Below are positions 1-6,464 of a stretch of DNA of 7,597 nt, piece by piece. The position numbers and the translations under genes are program-made. How positions within the stretch are numbered: position 1 is the stretch's first letter; each line of letters begins with the position of its first letter. The DNA comes from Kiritimatiellia bacterium (GTDB lineage Bacteria > Verrucomicrobiota > Kiritimatiellia > UBA8416 > JAIOPI01): the NCBI GenBank assembly GCA_028822745.1, contig JAPKCZ010000091.1, positions 1 through 7,597 of the forward strand, given 5' to 3'. The notes beneath the pieces are model-generated. The model searched no databases. It was not told the DNA's origin and saw nothing but the letters and a program-made list of their open reading frames with translations.

Positions 1-255
1 TGTCAGCACTCGCGAGGTATCGTCGGGAAACACGCGTAGAATGTGACTTGTGGTTGCCAGCTTCTGAAGGTCGTCATGATTGAGCGAGCAGAAAAAGTAG
101 CCCGGGAACACGGGTTTTTCGACCGTGACGCGCCGACGTTGGTAAATTTTGGTTTCCTGTCGCAGTGGCAGGTAATGAGATATGTGAAGCAGGTCACAGT
201 GCTTCGCCATCTTTTTTTCGCTCCGCGGTCGAAGATATAGTACAACCCAACTCAT
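1..255 (-). CDS. NusG/RfaH-like specialised transcription antiterminator, N-terminal part (runs off left edge)
   Basis: The first 85 codons of a leftward gene are open to the window edge; the rest lies outside. The predicted protein begins MSWVVLYLRPRSEKKMAKHC and matches the NusG N-terminal (NGN) fold: an opening aromatic/hydrophobic strand (W3-L8), the P10-R11-S12-E13 turn (the usual 'kPRxE'), a strand with Y28-L29-P30, a basic run at R40-R42, and the hallmark F50-P51-G52-Y53-F54-F55 preceded by K47-P48. NGN domains bind the RNA polymerase clamp helices and suppress pausing. Specialised paralogues (RfaH, UpxY, LoaP) act on long polysaccharide or antibiotic operons. The KOW domain would lie outside the window. 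ATG at 255 is chosen because it includes the conserved first strand; the internal ATG at 210 would remove the W and PRxE parts. There is no Shine-Dalgarno. Location next to glycosyltransferases favours a specialised paralogue over housekeeping NusG, which normally sits beside secE and rplK. Confidence 0.88.
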   Translation of the reverse strand, partial: MSWVVLYLRPRSEKKMAKHCDLLHISHYLPLRQETKIYQRRRVTVEKPVFPGYFFCSLNHDDLQKLATTSHILRVFPDDTSRVLT

Positions 256-332
256 AATAGTTGATTATGCCAACAAAGGGTTCTGTACCCAGGTTCGAAA
301 ATAAGTCCGCCAGATGCGGACCCCACTACGAT
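253..332. promoter_or_regulatory. Divergent intergenic/leader region with palindrome and two small hairpins
   Basis: This short region separates the leftward NusG-like gene from the rightward hydrolase gene. A perfect AT-rich inverted repeat, CATAAT at 253-258 and ATTATG at 264-269, overlaps the NusG-like start codon and offers a -10-like CATAAT on each strand. TATAGT at 236-241 is another -10-like candidate for the rightward genes. I see no convincing -35 hexamer for any of them. Further right are two perfect short hairpins: GGGT/ACCC at 278-290 and TCCGC/GCGGA around a 5-nt loop at 306-320. A rightward promoter near 253 would place both hairpins in the untranslated leader of the hydrolase mRNA. 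That promoters lie here follows from the divergent gene layout; their exact positions are guesses. Confidence 0.4.
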
Positions 333-2306
333 ATGAAAACATACGCATCCTTACCCAGCACGTCGAGGCTGCTCACGCGCACGTGGCTATTTTTGCTGAC
401 GGGCGTGTGTGTTGCAACGGTTTCCGCGCAATCGATTGCCATCGTCCAGGCGACGCGTTCTGCACCCAACGACGCGGAGCGCAATTACGCTCGTAGTGTG
501 TCGGACCGCATTGAACGACTGTTGGCTTCTCACGGACTGGACCCGAAGCGCATCACGGATGATGATGTCGTGAAGGGTGGGTTGTCGGGGCATCAGCTCG
601 CCATTCTGGCGTATAATCCAGACTTGCCGCCCGATGAATTTAAGCGCATACAGGCCTTCGTCGCCAAGGGTGGGCGCTTGATTGTCTTTTATTCGGCCGA
701 CACTGATCTGGCCGCACTTATGGGCGTAAAGCTGGGCACCTATGCGTCCGACGCACGCGCACAATCATGGTGTGCGATGCGATTTACTAATCCGTCCGTT
801 CATCATTTGCCAAAACGTGTGCGCCAACGCTCGCGTAACATTCGTCCTGTGGCACCTGTGACCTCTGCTGGCAAGGTGATTGCCGAATGGGAGAATATTC
901 ATGGCGGTTTGACCGGTCAGGCCGCTTGGGTCGAAACGCCTCACGGCTTTTGGATGAGTCACGTTTTGCTGGATGATGGCGATACCGAAGCCAAAGCGCA
1001 GATGCTGATAGGCCTTTTGGGCGCTCTGGACACATCCATCTGGCGGCGTGTGGCCGAACATACCAAAAAAGCGGCAATGATTCGGGCAGGGTTTGCGACA
1101 GCGATTCGACGCCGCGCAAATAAGTCAGACCGTGCTCAGACCGTGTTGCCTGTTTTGGAAGCCGCCGCGTCGGCGAGACAACGGGCGATCGCGCTTCATC
1201 AGAAGAAGGCCTACGCCGAAGCCGTGCTCGCTTGGAAGGACTACGAACAGCGCTTGCTGATGGCCTATGGTGCGATACATGAACCCGCGCCCGACCTGTT
1301 TCGCGGTGTCTGGGAACATCAGGGGACGGGCCCTTACCCTGGGGACTGGATCCGAACGTGTGCGTCGGTTGCCGACGCCGGCTTGACCGACATTCTGACC
1401 AATGTGAGTTGGCCAGGAAAGGCACATTATGCCAGCGCCGTGGTGCCACGTTCGTCGACCTTCGCAGTTTGGGGCGACCAGCTTGCGCAGGCGCTCGCCG
1501 CGGCGCATAAGCATGACCTGAAATTGCATGTCTGGAAAGTCTGCTGGCGCCTCGACGGCGCGCCTGAGACATTGCTCGCGTCGATGCGCAAAGCAGGGCG
1601 TCTGCAAGTGACGAGCGCCGGAAAAACGATCAACTGGCTCTGCCCTTCGGATGATCGCAATCTGGCTTACGAAAAAGATGCCGTGCGCGAGATCCTACGT
1701 AAATATCCCGTGGACGGTATTCATCTGGACTACATTCGCTACCCTGATTCAGGGTCCTGTTTCTGCAAAGGCTGTCGATCGCGTTTCGAAGCGAAGCGCG
1801 GACGTCGCGTTGCCAATTGGCCAGAAGACGCCAGTCATGGCGGTCGCGCCTGGCGGGCCTACAGCGCCTGGCGTGCAACGCAGATCACGCGCCTCGTGCG
1901 TGATGTGAACGCGATCATTGATACCTTGCGTCCCGAGGCGAGCCTGTCGGCGGCCGTCTACGGCAAGTATCCGCTGTGCATCGCCAGTGTTGGGCAGGAT
2001 TGGGGGGCGTGGTTAAAGCAAGGCTACGTCGACTTTGTTTGCCCAATGAATTATACAGATGACGTTGATCGTTTCGCAGGGTATACGCGGCCGCAATTGG
2101 CGCTGCCAACGCAGGGCGGGCATGTGTACCCCGGAATTGGCGTCACGGCCAGCGAGAGTCGACTGGATGCCATTGGGACAATTAAACAGATTCAACGTGC
2201 TCGTTCGTTGGGCGCGCGTGGGTTTACATTGTATGAGCTGACGCCTGTGCTGGATCGAGAAATATTTTCCATCTTGAAACTCGGCGTGACGCGCGCGGAC
2301 AAATAG
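333..2306 (+). CDS. Secreted glycosyl-hydrolase-like family 10 (GHL10/DUF187) protein with N-terminal GATase/ThuA-like domain
   Basis: A 657-residue exported protein, probably a glycoside hydrolase acting on a polysaccharide outside the inner membrane. Residues 1-32 form a signal peptide: basic residues K2, R12 and R16, hydrophobic core T17-T29, and a V30-S31-A32 cleavage site before Q33. C26 lacks a proper lipobox. Residues about 34-260 look like a Rossmann-like GATase/ThuA fold, with strand L89-N95 ('LAILAYN') and G113-G114-R115 followed by 'LIVFYS'. A helical linker (about 275-318) leads to a TIM barrel from F323 to the C-terminus. The barrel carries the family hallmark D461-G-I-H-L-D466-Y-I-R-Y-P471, the likely active-site strand, then C476-x-C478-x-x-C481 and a late strand V-C-P571-M-N-Y-T-D-D577. 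ATG 333 is preferred over in-frame TTG 261 or ATG 267 because those bury the signal peptide behind a polar extension. There is no clear Shine-Dalgarno. It is the first rightward gene, 26 bp before a glycosyltransferase. Substrate is unknown; the family resemblance is firm, the catalytic role inferred. Confidence 0.85.
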   Translation: MKTYASLPSTSRLLTRTWLFLLTGVCVATVSAQSIAIVQATRSAPNDAERNYARSVSDRIERLLASHGLDPKRITDDDVVKGGLSGHQLAILAYNPDLPPDEFKRIQAFVAKGGRLIVFYSADTDLAALMGVKLGTYASDARAQSWCAMRFTNPSVHHLPKRVRQRSRNIRPVAPVTSAGKVIAEWENIHGGLTGQAAWVETPHGFWMSHVLLDDGDTEAKAQMLIGLLGALDTSIWRRVAEHTKKAAMIRAGFATAIRRRANKSDRAQTVLPVLEAAASARQRAIALHQKKAYAEAVLAWKDYEQRLLMAYGAIHEPAPDLFRGVWEHQGTGPYPGDWIRTCASVADAGLTDILTNVSWPGKAHYASAVVPRSSTFAVWGDQLAQALAAAHKHDLKLHVWKVCWRLDGAPETLLASMRKAGRLQVTSAGKTINWLCPSDDRNLAYEKDAVREILRKYPVDGIHLDYIRYPDSGSCFCKGCRSRFEAKRGRRVANWPEDASHGGRAWRAYSAWRATQITRLVRDVNAIIDTLRPEASLSAAVYGKYPLCIASVGQDWGAWLKQGYVDFVCPMNYTDDVDRFAGYTRPQLALPTQGGHVYPGIGVTASESRLDAIGTIKQIQRARSLGARGFTLYELTPVLDREIFSILKLGVTRADK

Positions 2307-2332
2307 ATGCGCTGCACCGGAATGTACCGACT

Positions 2333-3160
2333 ATGAAAATAAGTGTTATCACGCCAAATTACAATGGCGCCGCCTATCTGAAAGCGACGCTCGAGAGCGT
2401 GCTCCAGCAACGCGATGCGGGCGTCGATCTGGAGTGCATTGTTGTTGATGGTGGCAGTACGGATGCCTCGCTAGAGATTGTGCGCGCCTACGGCGATGCC
2501 ATTGATCATGTCATTTCGGAGCCGGACGACGGGCCCGCAGATGCCATCAACAAAGGAATGCGTGTCGCAACCGGGGATATTCTGTGTTGGCTCAATTCGG
2601 ATGATCTCTATGCGCCGAGCGCGTTGAATCGGGTGATCGAGGCCTTCGCGCAGCATCCCGACAAGGCGCTCTGTTTCGGGCGCTGTCCCATCGTCGATGA
2701 AAACGGCGACGAGATTAGACACGGCATTACGCGCTTCAAGGAAATATTTTACCCGGTCTCATGTCGCTTCGCTATACAGTGTCTTAACTATGTGTCACAG
2801 CCGGCCTGTTTTTTTCGACGCGAGGCATGGTTGGCCGCGGGCGAATTGAACCCAACGCTTCACGCAGCTTGGGATTACGACCTGCTCTTGCGCCTGTGGC
2901 GCCAGGGGGGTGCGGTCATGCTCGACGGCGATCCGTTGGCCCAGTTTCGGTGGCACGAAACATCGATCAGTGCGCAGGGGTTTCGTCGTCAATTTCGAGA
3001 GGCGTGGCAGGTCGCGGCAAAAGACGCTGGGATGATCCGTCTGCAAACCCTCATTCATCTGATGACATGGTGGGGGATTGTTGCTATTTATTCGGTCATG
3101 TCGTTTTTTCGTCAACGTGGTGCTGACGGGACGGCCGATACGAATGCGGAAGGACTTTGA
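2333..3160 (+). CDS. Family 2 glycosyltransferase (WfgS/WcaA-like)
   Basis: A 275-residue GT-A fold inverting glycosyltransferase, expected to add a sugar from a nucleotide-sugar donor to a lipid-linked glycan at the inner face of the cytoplasmic membrane. The opening strand 'ISVITPNYNG' (3-12) and D39-G-G-S-T-D44 bind the nucleotide. E63-P-D-D-G-P-A-D-A-I-N-K-G75 is typical of the WfgS-like subgroup. N88-S-D90-D91-L-Y93 is the metal-binding DxD equivalent. W180-D181-Y-D183 in the acceptor half supplies the probable catalytic-base region. A hydrophobic stretch near 240-259 ('LIHLMTWWGIVAIYSVMSFF') would tether the C-terminus to the membrane. Length is normal for the family. The start is the ATG just before 'KISVITP', as in most relatives, with no evident Shine-Dalgarno. 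It lies 26 bp after the hydrolase gene and 5 bp before the GT4 gene. Donor and acceptor sugars cannot be deduced. Confidence 0.93.
   Translation: MKISVITPNYNGAAYLKATLESVLQQRDAGVDLECIVVDGGSTDASLEIVRAYGDAIDHVISEPDDGPADAINKGMRVATGDILCWLNSDDLYAPSALNRVIEAFAQHPDKALCFGRCPIVDENGDEIRHGITRFKEIFYPVSCRFAIQCLNYVSQPACFFRREAWLAAGELNPTLHAAWDYDLLLRLWRQGGAVMLDGDPLAQFRWHETSISAQGFRRQFREAWQVAAKDAGMIRLQTLIHLMTWWGIVAIYSVMSFFRQRGADGTADTNAEGL
3148..3154 (+). promoter_or_regulatory. Ribosome binding site GGAAGGA for the GT4 gene
   Basis: This purine run inside the end of the upstream GT2 gene is the only good Shine-Dalgarno match I find among the gene starts here. It is 11 nt from ATG 3166 but only 2 nt from the alternative in-frame TTG at 3157, so it supports the ATG. 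The weaker GAGG at 3159-3162 is too close to the ATG to be the main site. Confidence 0.55.
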
Positions 3161-3165
3161 GGACC

Positions 3166-4311
3166 ATGCGTCTTGGCATTAACACGTTATTTCTGATTCC
3201 CGGCGAAGTCGGCGGAAGCGAAACCTATTTTCGTGAAGTTCTACTAGCGCTACTGGCGTTGCATCCTGGTCTCGAGATTGTGTTTTTTACCAATGCGGAG
3301 AATGACGCCTATCTCAAGGAGCTCGTCGCGGGGCACCCGCACGCCGAATTTGTGCCAACGGGCATTCGTGCCATGAATCGTTTTGAGCGAATCATTAAGG
3401 AGCAAGTCAATATGCCACGCCTGGTCCGACGGGCTGCGACGGATGTGCTCTGGTCGCCCGGGTATACCTGCCCCGTGTTTTGCCATTGTCCACAGGTAAC
3501 CACGATTCACGATATGCAGTACAAGCGCCACACAGACGACTTCACGTTGCCCGCGCTGATTGTCACGCGCATTCTCGTCGGGCTTTCTGCGCGTCGGAGT
3601 ACACGCCTGATTGCGGTGTCGCACTTCTCTGCCACAGAGATAAACCATTTCCTGAAGATTCCCATGGAGCACATTCACGCCACACCGTCGGCGACGGATC
3701 CCTGCTTTTCGACCCCGCTTGATGAGGCAGAGCGTCGAAAACGCCTCGAAAACCTTGGTTTGGGCGACCGACCCTTCCTGCTGGCCGTGTCCAACACCTA
3801 TCCACACAAGCAAATGCATCTGGCGGTTGAAGCTTTCGCGGCGTTGAAAGATGAAATTCCACATACGCTGGTTGTTGTTGGGCAACCCCGTCTGGGTGAA
3901 CCGCGCGTCGAAAGCGCGATTGCAGACGCCAATGCGGGTGACCGCATCCTGCGGATCAACTATCTGGATCGAGGCGACTTGATTGCGCTCTACCAGAACG
4001 CCGATGTTTTCGTGTTTCCTTCTGTATATGAAGGGTTCGGGTTGCCTGTGCTGGAAGCGCTGTCGGCGGGCACGCCGGTTGTGTCGACGCGCAGCGCATC
4101 CATTCCGGAGGTCGGTGGTGACTGTGTTGCCTATTTTGAGCCCGGCGCACTAGATGGTTTAGTCGTGCAGTTGCGTGAAATCCTTGCTTGGGACGAAACG
4201 CAAAAGCGCGTGTTCAGCGATGCTGCCCGCATTCACGTTGGCGGATTTAACTGGCAGCGGACGGCGCGCCAGACGATGACCTGCTTCGAAGAGGCTATCG
4301 CGGCTGGCTGA
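3166..4311 (+). CDS. Family 4 glycosyltransferase (MtfB/WbaZ-like, GT-B fold)
   Basis: A 381-residue retaining glycosyltransferase with two Rossmann-like domains. The N-terminal acceptor domain opens 'MRLGINTLFLIPGEVGGSET', with the glycine loop typical of mannosyltransferase-type GT4 enzymes in O-antigen and exopolysaccharide clusters, and contains 'TIHDMQYKRH' and 'LIAVSHFSATEI' in the usual places. The C-terminal donor domain has 'LLAVSNTYPHKQ' with K215, expected to contact the donor phosphate, followed by the E-x7-E motif E289-G-F-G-L-P-V-L-E297 and 'GTPVVSTRSASIPEVGGD'. No transmembrane segment is evident, so it is probably cytoplasmic and peripheral. The ATG was chosen over TTG 3157 for its ribosome binding site spacing and because the protein then begins on the first strand. 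Spacing of 5 bp from the GT2 gene implies translational coupling in one operon. Mannosyl or rhamnosyl transfer would be usual for the subgroup; specificity is not determined. Confidence 0.93.
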   Translation: MRLGINTLFLIPGEVGGSETYFREVLLALLALHPGLEIVFFTNAENDAYLKELVAGHPHAEFVPTGIRAMNRFERIIKEQVNMPRLVRRAATDVLWSPGYTCPVFCHCPQVTTIHDMQYKRHTDDFTLPALIVTRILVGLSARRSTRLIAVSHFSATEINHFLKIPMEHIHATPSATDPCFSTPLDEAERRKRLENLGLGDRPFLLAVSNTYPHKQMHLAVEAFAALKDEIPHTLVVVGQPRLGEPRVESAIADANAGDRILRINYLDRGDLIALYQNADVFVFPSVYEGFGLPVLEALSAGTPVVSTRSASIPEVGGDCVAYFEPGALDGLVVQLREILAWDETQKRVFSDAARIHVGGFNWQRTARQTMTCFEEAIAAG

Positions 4312-4353
4312 TCACGGCATCGGCTTTGTCCTTGCCCGCGCGCGATAGCCGTG
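4293..4353 (+). repeat. Inverted repeat with two mutually exclusive stems between the GT4 and DPM1-like genes
   Basis: GGCTATCGCG (4293-4302, the last codons of the GT4 gene) is perfectly complementary to CGCGATAGCC (4341-4350). An alternative stem pairs CACGGCATCG (4313-4322) with 4343-4353, giving 10 pairs with one bulged A at 4347. Both stems use 4343-4350, so only one can form at a time. The 71-bp gap holding most of this element is the longest among the rightward genes, and nothing else recognisable is in it. No U-run follows either stem, so it is not an ordinary intrinsic terminator. It could be an attenuator-like switch, an RNA-processing site or chance; one perfect 10-bp repeat at this spacing is not rare in 7.6 kb. 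Confidence 0.4.
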
Positions 4354-4382
4354 CACAGTATAGGCGCAACACAACCAACGCT

Positions 4383-5132
4383 ATGACATCGTCTTCCTCC
4401 ACAACTATCGCTATTGTTCCTGCCTTCAACGAAGAGGCCAGCATTGGGACGCTTGTGACCGAGATTCGTGAACGTTACCCCGAACTGGATGTCCTTGTGA
4501 TTGATGACGGGTCGGCTGACCGAACCAGCGATGTTGCGCGCGCTAGCGGCGCCATCGTTCTGTCGCTGCCATGCAATCTGGGCGTGGGTGGCGCGGTACA
4601 GGCTGGGTTCATGTACGCTTCCGATCGTCAATACGACTACGCGGTTCGCTGTGACGGGGATGGCCAACATCCGCCCGAAGTGCTTGGCGACCTTCTCGCC
4701 GAGATTCGCAAGAACGAGGTCGACCTCGTTATCGGCTCCCGACACTTGAGTGATGAAAAATATAAAAACACGCTTATACGGCGTTGTGGCATTTTTGGGC
4801 TGTCCTGGTTGCTCACCCGCATCTGCCGTAAGCCGGCCACCGACCCGACATCGGGTTTGCAGGCCTTCAATCGTCCGCTCTTGTATTTTTTCGCGCGACG
4901 CTACCCGACAGATTACCCGGAGCCGGAAGCGCTGGCGTTGATGCGGCGTCAGGGCTACGATTTTTCCGAAGTGGCGGCGACCTTTCGTGCACGTGAAACC
5001 GGGGTGTCGTCGATTGGCGACTTGGATACGATCTATTACATTATCAAAGTGTTTCTAGCGCTTGTCGTGGACCGTGCGCGCCGCATCGACCCACGTTATT
5101 CGAAGGAAAACATCGTCGAGCACCTTTCATGA
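4383..5132 (+). CDS. DPM1-like family 2 glycosyltransferase (polyprenyl-phosphate sugar synthase)
   Basis: A 249-residue GT-A enzyme of the dolichyl-phosphate-mannose-synthase-like group, predicted to move a sugar from a nucleotide donor to undecaprenyl phosphate at the cytoplasmic membrane. Visible motifs, in order: 'IAIVPAFNEEASIG' (9-22), D41-D42-G43-S44 nucleotide-binding loop, 'NLGVGGAVQAGF' (65-76), the DxD D91-G-D93 followed by G-Q-H, and D154-P-T-S-G158, then 'RARETGVSSIG' (202-212), typical of the prokaryotic members. No C-terminal membrane pair like that of GtrB is clear; only one mildly hydrophobic stretch ('IYYIIKVFLALVV') appears. ATG 4383 is preferred over the upstream in-frame TTG at 4326, which adds a polar extension absent from relatives. 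There is no Shine-Dalgarno. Its stop overlaps the DUF2304 start (ATGA), the arrangement expected for a partner protein. The sugar is unknown. Confidence 0.9.
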   Translation: MTSSSSTTIAIVPAFNEEASIGTLVTEIRERYPELDVLVIDDGSADRTSDVARASGAIVLSLPCNLGVGGAVQAGFMYASDRQYDYAVRCDGDGQHPPEVLGDLLAEIRKNEVDLVIGSRHLSDEKYKNTLIRRCGIFGLSWLLTRICRKPATDPTSGLQAFNRPLLYFFARRYPTDYPEPEALALMRRQGYDFSEVAATFRARETGVSSIGDLDTIYYIIKVFLALVVDRARRIDPRYSKENIVEHLS

Positions 5133-5740
5133 ATAGCGAAGTAAATGATTTCGTGACGCAGTTGATCGCGCACTGGGAAAGTGCCGCGCTGGCCCGCGTT
5201 GTTGTGGGCCTTGTCGGGGCGGGAATCATCGCGATCACCTTGCGCGCACGTTCACGTGGGAAAGTATCCGGCCCAATTACCTGCCTTTGGGTCTTGCTGG
5301 GGGCGATTGTCGTTCTCTTTGCCAGTAATCCGCAGAATTTCATCACGACGGTGATCCGGACAGACTATTTGACGCGGGTTCGCATCATGCTGGGCCTCCT
5401 GAGCTTTCTGGTGCTTCTCATTACATGGGAGACGGTTCGCAGCACGCATTTGAAGGAGCGTTATGCGCTACTTTGGGTGGCCACGGCCGTCATTGTTCTC
5501 GTGTGCGCGCTATTTCCGCAGGCCGTGGATCTGTTTCGCGCCGTGGCGGGGATGAGTTATGTCACGGCCGTGGTGTCGGTCATGTTCACATTCTTGTTAC
5601 TGGTTGCGTTCCACTTCTCCATAACGATGTCGTCGATGGAGCTCAAACAATGCAAGACGGCGCAGCGTATTGCGATTCTCGAAGCGCGACTGCTTGAGGT
5701 TGAGAATGCGCTACGCGAGATGCCCGACGACGTAAGCTGA
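5129..5740 (+). CDS. DUF2304-family polytopic membrane protein, partner of the DPM1-like glycosyltransferase
   Basis: A 203-residue integral membrane protein with about five predicted membrane segments: roughly 23-38, 50-66, 85-100, 113-130 and 142-163. It ends in a charged amphipathic helix (about 165-196) likely to form a coiled coil in the cytoplasm. Family marks are 'HLKERYALLWVATAVIV' (107-123) and the closing 'QRIAILEARLLEVENAL' (179-195), which corresponds to the LaqkiAlLE-type ending of DUF2304. Known DUF2304 proteins are mostly about 110-130 residues, so the N-terminal 70-80 residues with one or two extra segments are an extension. They are usually encoded beside a polyprenyl-phosphate glycosyltransferase. 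As I recall, the comparable small membrane protein GacJ of streptococci associates with GacI and raises its activity. The 4-bp ATGA overlap with the upstream gene supports the same pairing here. The exact role, whether stabiliser, activator or lipid-sugar flipping aid, is inferred. Confidence 0.8.
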   Translation: MNSEVNDFVTQLIAHWESAALARVVVGLVGAGIIAITLRARSRGKVSGPITCLWVLLGAIVVLFASNPQNFITTVIRTDYLTRVRIMLGLLSFLVLLITWETVRSTHLKERYALLWVATAVIVLVCALFPQAVDLFRAVAGMSYVTAVVSVMFTFLLLVAFHFSITMSSMELKQCKTAQRIAILEARLLEVENALREMPDDVS

Positions 5741-5749
5741 GGGTGCCGC

Positions 5750-6463
5750 TCAGGGGTGTAAGGTCGCAACGGCCTTACGCAATGTGTCTCCCGCCGACCC
5801 CCAACCTTCGCGTGTGTTGGGCGTCGTTTCAAACGACAGAGCCGGCCCGAATGTCAGCGAGACGCGCGCAGGACGCGGCAGCTTGGCTCCCGCAGGAAAT
5901 GCGTCGAAGGTTCCATCAATGTAGACTGGAATCACCGGAATTTGCGTTTCGCTCACGAGTTTTCCGACACCGGGCTTAAAGGCGCCCATGGTGCCGTCGC
6001 GGGAGCGAGTTCCTTCGGGAAAGAGTATCAAAATGGTTTCGCTCTTCAGCAATTTGTCGCGCAGATCGTGTAGCGCATGGCCAACCGCTTGGCGTCGCCA
6101 CATTGGCAGTGCATTCAGAAACATGGCGGCGAAAAACGTATGCCGTTTGGTGTGGAAAAAATGATCGCCTGCCGCGATGGGGTAACTGCTCGGGCGCAGC
6201 TTGGCGGGAATGGCGGATATTAGGGCGACGGTGTCGAGGTGGCTGGCGTGATTGGACGCCAGGACAAAGGGCGCCTCTTTCGGCAGGTGCTCGAGTCCGC
6301 GGATTCGCAGGCGGTGTACAATTTTCATGTAGAGCAGGCCTGTTGTCGCCCAGAACATCTGTAGAACAAACGAGACCAGTCCGGGTTCGCGCTTCAGGCT
6401 TTTCAGTGAAGCGAAGGGTGGCAGGCCTTGATCCGCTGACGGAGAATATTTCCATTCGTCCAT
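5750..6463 (-). CDS. plsC: 1-acyl-sn-glycerol-3-phosphate acyltransferase (PlsC family)
   Basis: A 237-residue acyltransferase that would acylate lysophosphatidate to phosphatidate at the cytoplasmic membrane. The four PlsC blocks are visible. Block I, N71-H72-A-S-H-L-D77, is the catalytic H-x4-D. Block II lies around 'AMFLNALPMWRRQ' (113-125), with R in the usual place. Block III is F148-P-E-G-T-R-S154, which binds the glycerophosphate. Block IV is 'IPVIPVYIDG' (175-184), after F162-K-P-G165. One hydrophobic N-terminal segment (about 29-46) can anchor it. The start follows the cdsA stop after a single nucleotide (6464), so translation is probably coupled to cdsA. Its product is the substrate of the neighbouring CdsA. 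The 3' end faces the DUF2304 gene with 9 bp between stops. Acyltransferases of this fold also use other lysolipids, so the symbol is by family. Confidence 0.9.
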   Translation of the reverse strand: MDEWKYSPSADQGLPPFASLKSLKREPGLVSFVLQMFWATTGLLYMKIVHRLRIRGLEHLPKEAPFVLASNHASHLDTVALISAIPAKLRPSSYPIAAGDHFFHTKRHTFFAAMFLNALPMWRRQAVGHALHDLRDKLLKSETILILFPEGTRSRDGTMGAFKPGVGKLVSETQIPVIPVYIDGTFDAFPAGAKLPRPARVSLTFGPALSFETTPNTREGWGSAGDTLRKAVATLHP

Positions 6464-6464
6464 T

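Noticed and set aside
43..240. Complete 65-codon + strand frame and an 80-codon - strand frame (3-245) at the left edge
   Set aside because: Both overlap the NusG-like NGN reading frame, which has recognisable conserved motifs; neither of these two resembles a protein family.
261..332. Longer start (TTG 261 or ATG 267) for the hydrolase gene
   Set aside because: It would put 22-24 mostly polar residues in front of a well-formed signal peptide that begins at ATG 333.
787..1572. 261-codon - strand open frame inside the hydrolase gene
   Set aside because: Very rich in Arg, Ser and Pro with no family resemblance, as expected from the antisense of a GC-rich gene; the + strand frame has clear domain motifs throughout.
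3250..3885. 211-codon - strand open frame inside the GT4 gene
   Set aside because: Antisense of confidently assigned GT4 coding sequence, with no recognisable motifs of its own.
5737..5778. Possible terminators: CTGAG/CTCAG (5737-5753) and GTAAGG/CCTTAC (5758-5778)
   Set aside because: Stems are only 5-6 bp, neither is followed by a U-run on either strand, and the second lies inside plsC codons.
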